A stretch of DNA of 64,000 nt from Pachypanchax playfairii. Its lineage: Eukaryota; Chordata; Actinopteri; Cyprinodontiformes; Aplocheilidae. Location: contig SSNP01000001.1 in the NCBI GenBank assembly GCA_006937955.1, positions 9,142,082-9,206,081 of the forward strand, given 5' to 3'. The notes under the pieces were generated by a model that ran no database searches, was not told the origin of the DNA, and saw only the letters and a list, made by a program, of their open reading frames with translations. The first letter of the stretch is position 1; the number at the start of each line of letters is the position of its first letter. Below are positions 59,704-64,000 of this stretch, piece by piece. The position numbers and the translations under genes were made by a program.

Positions 59704-62700
59704 ACCATTAACATTCACATTATGTTCTTATGTTTATTTGATATTTAGATTCTACAATCAGGTCTTTAAATTTTGTGACTTAAAATTTGTGACAGTGGTT
59801 TTAAATAAAGTTTGTGTTTCTGTGCTTTTAGCTTTAGCATCACAGTTTGGATATTCGGATGAAACATACAGACTTAATAATATATCATATTAGTAAATAT
59901 ACTTTTTTACCTCAAACACATTAAATTAAACAACACTGGATTATCCAGCCTGGATTATACAGACAGTGAATCTGAAATAACTTTTACAACAGTTTATTAT
60001 AATATTATAATAACCAAATCAAACTATCTTCATCTAGTAAAAAATGTGTGATGTCCTTTTAATATTTAAAAACAAAAGTGTAGGAAATACTTGTTGGAAT
60101 AACTGTTGTTGCTAATTAGAATTAGCGAGACGTCACAAACTTTAAAAAGTTCAAAGACATGAAAAAAAATCCCAATTAAAACAATAACAAACTGGTCTAA
60201 GATGAATAAAATATTATTGAGCAATGACTTATTGTCCAGCAAATAAAAATGTATTAATACACAAATGGATAATGATGGAAATAAAACAAATTATTCTAAT
60301 AAACTTTAAAAAACAGAGAATCTGAAATAATTTGAGATATTTCTTTCTTTTTTGTTTTTTTTTTACAGCTGCTTAGTCATAATGTCATAATTTAAAAATA
60401 TGTAGCAGTAATAATACAAGTTTGACTTCTTCTGAGTTTTATTTTAAAATTAGGGAATTAACTGTAAAACTAAACAAAAAGCAGCAAAGCATCTTGAAAG
60501 TGATGTTATCACAATCTGGAACATTACAAACGCCCTCTTAAAAAAAAAAAAACAACTTCTACTAAAAATGAAACTGTTCTACCAAAACACCTATAAATAA
60601 GTAAAACCTTTCCTATAATTAAACCGACACCCCCACTTCCTGAAGAAGCTCCTACATCTGCTTCCTCTGCATTTCAAAACTTTTAACTCAGACTGTGAAC
60701 CGTTTTCTCTTTAAAATCGACTAAAACCCTTTTAAACTTTTTAAAGTAACTTTTAGCAAAAATGTCGTTTTATTCTGGCCAATACAGACAACGGGAGGGG
60801 GCGGGGCTTCAGGTCACAGTGAATAAATGCAACAACACGAGACGTCCAGCCAATCAAAACAAAACTTCATCACAAACAATGTGAAATTTAAATGTTTTAT
60901 AATCCTCTGCATCTGTTTTTAAGGCAGGTTGCGGGTTTAATTCCCCAGTAAAAAGCAGCTGTGGAGCGTTTACAGCAGCAGGTTTGGAAGGATTGAACAC
61001 AACAAGAGGAAACACTCCACATACCAGCGTGTCTGTGGTTCGCCAGAGGACAGAAATCTGCAAACGGTTAATGACAGAGTTCAAGTATGAGAATATTTCA
61101 GTAATCTGAGTGAAACAAGATTAAAGCTCGATCCTGAGAGAGAACACGAGTTACCAAAATCTAAATCTGAGCTTAACGTGAAAGTCGAGTACTGCAGTGT
61201 GTTTCTGATTCGGTCTTTACACCAGCCAGGAAGTGAACGTTGCCCCCGTATTGTAGGATTAACAGAATATTCCTGAAAATCTAATCTGAAGAAAGTGTCT
61301 TCGGGATGTCTAAAAAACGGAAATATGCTGAATTTTATCTTAAACATGACTCATTTTTCAAAAATACTAATGATTTTATCTAAAAGAGGTAAAACAAGAT
61401 GTTATAAAACCACCAGGATATTTACATGATCAGTAAAGTATTTGAAACAAACACATTTTACCAAATAAAACACAAACTTATGTGTTTAGAAGGTATTTAT
61501 TTGTTTATTGTGTGTCTATAATCTCCCGACCGTTAGGGAGAACGAACACAGATTAAACTGCTGAAATGTTTCTGTTCTCACGACATCCAGCCTCATCTGT
61601 TTTCCAGCTCCGAGACTCCAAACTGCTCTGCGTCTCATCTGATTCTGCAGCCAGAACATCTGAAGTTCGTCATCTGTTTAGTCAAACATCTGTCCAAACC
61701 CTCTTTCTCTGTGAGGCTGTTTTTCTGAGGATGTCGAAGCTAAGAGGAGGATCAGCTGGTCCGCCGGGAGCTGTCATAACAATATCCCACAAAAACTGGA
61801 TTCCTTTAGAGATGATGACGACATGCGTGAAACTTTGGAAACAAGGAATCAAATCTATTTAAGATACAGAACAACATGCCAGGGTTAGAGCTGTTTGTTA
61901 AAAGCACATCTGGAAACACCTTGGCTGACTTCTCCTCCATCACATCTTGAGCTGCAGCCTGAAACTTTACATACCGGCTCAGAATGACTCTCGATCGCTT
62001 ACAGACTCCAAACTGCAACAAACTACAGACCAAAAACCAACTCATGCTCCAATTAGCAGCTCCATTAATCAGAGGTGTGAGTTTCACTGCAGGTTTTTAT
62101 GTTAGAGAGGAAGGAACGACCGAGTGGAGGAACAGATGATTCATCGAACCCTCGAGTCACTTCACGCCTTCACTCATCCTCCTTTAACCTTTACTGGACA
62201 GATGGAGAACCGCCATGTGTCACTGTGTTTCTCACCTTCATCACAGAGAAGTTAAAAATGGAGCCGAACAGAAAAGTCTGAAAGATTCACAGCTTATCAA
62301 ACCTCTGGATTAAATCCAGGACTGGAACTTTGACATTAAATAATTTTTTAAAAAATGAGATTTTTACATCCTGCAAATCACGTCAGTTTCCCTGGACCAC
62401 GATACTGTACACTGTTCAACCTCGACATGTTGATCGAGGCTAGATGAACATTTTGACCAGCAGCCAGAGTCGCTGGTAGAGTTTCAGTTACCAGTGATTC
62501 AGAATTTCCACTGATCAGTTTTTATTCTGGGAAAATAAACCAGATTAAAAAGTGTAACTGAATATATTTAATCCCATGATTTCACCGTGGAATGATTATA
62601 ATTCATGTAATGACTTAATGTTTGACTCGGTTCTACTGGTGTATAACTGACACACTGAATGCAAACGTTAACAAGCAGCTGACTGCTGCATGAGACGTTC

Positions 62701-63147
62701 AGGTGAAATAACCTGCTGCTTTAATCCCTGAACAAAGTAGATTTTATTGGTACCTGCCAAATTGCATTTTAACCCGATTTTGTCGGGTCTTAATTTTGAG
62801 CCCTGCTGTTGACCTTGTTCTGGTTTGAAGCTGCTTCAGAACCTGGACGACTTGATTCAAACATCAACTGATGGAACCAGGAAGGAGAACATCTGTCCAT
62901 CAATTCAGGTCCTGCAGCAGGTGAAGGACACCAGCAGGTCCACCTCTGAATGGATCCATTTGTTTTGCTTTTTGAAACACATCGAGGTTTTGGCGGAACC
63001 AGATCCTCTGAACTGGATGGTGCCGCCACCAGATTCAGATTCAGGTCAGGTTGATCAGTTTTCCACAAAGTGTCCAGTTGGTTTGAATCAATTATTTTCT
63101 TCTCATAAAGTAAAACATCACCACTGTAATAAATGATGTCATCGTGT
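59704..63147. other. AT-rich non-coding stretch, presumed abi1 intron
   Basis: The longest frames are about 90-100 codons, without homology, signal peptides or splice context. Homopolymer A and T runs are common. The missing abi1 first exons were not found here. No RNA gene was recognised. Confidence 0.5.
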
Positions 63148-63725
63148 TAATCAAATCAAATCAAAAATACTTTATTAATCCCCAAAGGGAAATTAAGTGT
63201 TGTTGTAGCTCAGTTCTTTTTCAGGGAGCCATTGTAGAAGGTTCTAGCTGTGGACAGGAAGGATCTCCTGTAGAAGGTTCTAGCTGTGGACAGGAAGGAT
63301 CTCCTGTAGCGGTCTGTGCTGCAGCGGATTATGATGAATCTTCTGACTGAATACACTCTGTTGTTGAGTTACTGTGTTCTGAAGAGGATGATGAGGGTTC
63401 TCCATCATGTTCTTCATCCTCCTTTGGACAATCAACTCAAGAGACTCCAGTTCAGTCTCCAGGACAGAATCAGTCCTCCTTATCAATCTGTTCAGCCTCT
63501 TCATGTCACTTGCTCTGATGCTGCTTCCCCAACAGGTAACTGCAGATATGATCAGCTGACAAACTCTTCTTCTTTTGCAGCTCCTCTTCAAATCTCTGTC
63601 TGCTCGTATTGTTTGAAAGCCAGGCAGAGACACGCTGGAGTCCAGGATATGTTCCTTTAGCCATGTCTCAGTAAAACACATGATGCTGCATTCCTGATAC
63701 TCTGACTGGGTCTTCAACAGAGTTT
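63148..63725 (-). mobile_element. L2-like LINE fragment with internal deletion
   Basis: On the minus strand a 145-codon frame opens with an endonuclease-like stretch (CSIMCFTETWLKEHILDSSV, SLPGFQTIRADRD). It passes directly into the C-terminal end of the L2/CR1-type reverse transcriptase ORF (TCWGSSIRASDMKRLNRLIR, NPHHPLQNTVTQQQSVFSQ). Most of the reverse transcriptase between them is missing. The 3' end, near 63,148-63,200, carries the tail TTTCCCTTTGGGGATTAATA followed by an AAAG, TATTTTTG and ATTTG repeat. A 36-bp unit is duplicated at 63,234-63,305. It cannot move on its own. 63,726-64,000 shows no further clear feature. Confidence 0.8.
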
Positions 63726-64000
63726 AAAGTTCATCCATTCTGTTAGCAAAGAGATCTCACATTTGTCAATATGACTGATGGAAGTGAAGGTTTAAACTTC
63801 CTCTTTCTCTCTCTTCACTTTGCTCCTGCTCTGCATCCACGTCTTCTTCTTTTTAGCTTATCAGGGATCCAGAGTTTCAATTTGAGAATTATTTCAGCCT
63901 TAGAAATGTCAGTTAGCTGCTCTTTCTTGTAAAGTTCTTGTTTAAATTCTGGAGCATGTTTTGTAACTTTATGGTAAAACCTGAAGCTACAAACAAGCTT

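Noticed and set aside
55612..64000. abi1 exons 1 and 2 within the right part of the window
   Set aside because: I searched the minus strand for the conserved N-terminal sequence (MAELQML, TDKRKALEETKAYTTQSLA types) and saw nothing with splice signals. They are probably beyond the window.

Overview
The window is vertebrate nuclear DNA, almost certainly from a ray-finned (teleost) fish. Genes are split by GT-AG introns and are compact. The intergenic DNA is AT-rich and full of minisatellites, DNA-transposon MITEs and L2-like LINE fragments typical of teleosts. Three neighbouring genes, apbb1ip (RIAM), pdss1 and abi1, stand in the same order and relative orientation as on human chromosome 10p12.1. 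This synteny supports both the vertebrate assignment and the gene names. Exon boundaries were read by eye from reading frame, splice dinucleotides and remembered family sequences; no alignment was run.

Layout. 1-13.98 kb: no gene I can support. It holds a 298-bp MITE-like element, a near-perfect 1,037-bp foldback element with a 6-bp target duplication, hAT-like repeat sequence, and possibly the 3' UTR of a gene lying to the left. 13,987-17,399 (minus): a four-exon gene for a 921-residue secreted protein that I cannot name. It has a signal peptide, five C-x4-C mini-motifs, a long Gln-rich coiled coil, a TNFR-like cysteine cluster, a degenerate EGF module, a second cysteine cluster, and three tandem beta-rich repeats that look TNF/C1q-like. 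This is the most novel item here. 17.4-25.18 kb: intergenic, with one LINE 3' tail. 25,183-36,336 (plus): apbb1ip, 13 coding exons, 662 residues. 36.3-39.9 kb: intergenic, with a TTAA-flanked MITE, a LINE-like tail and an 18-bp minisatellite. 39,950-42,142 (plus): pdss1, 11 exons, 409 residues, with one GC-AG intron. 42.1-44.06 kb: convergent 3' region. 44,061-55,611 (minus): abi1 from the third expected coding exon to the stop. The first two coding exons should lie beyond position 64,000, so 55.6-64 kb is probably mostly abi1 intron. That intron carries several minisatellites, a second TTAA-flanked element and an internally deleted L2-like LINE.

Functional links. RIAM couples Rap1 to talin and Ena/VASP. 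ABI1 is a subunit of the WAVE actin-nucleation complex. PDSS1 makes the coenzyme Q side chain in mitochondria. The first two both serve actin and adhesion, but the cluster is a syntenic block and not an operon. The unnamed gene is probably extracellular and shows no obvious functional link to its neighbours.
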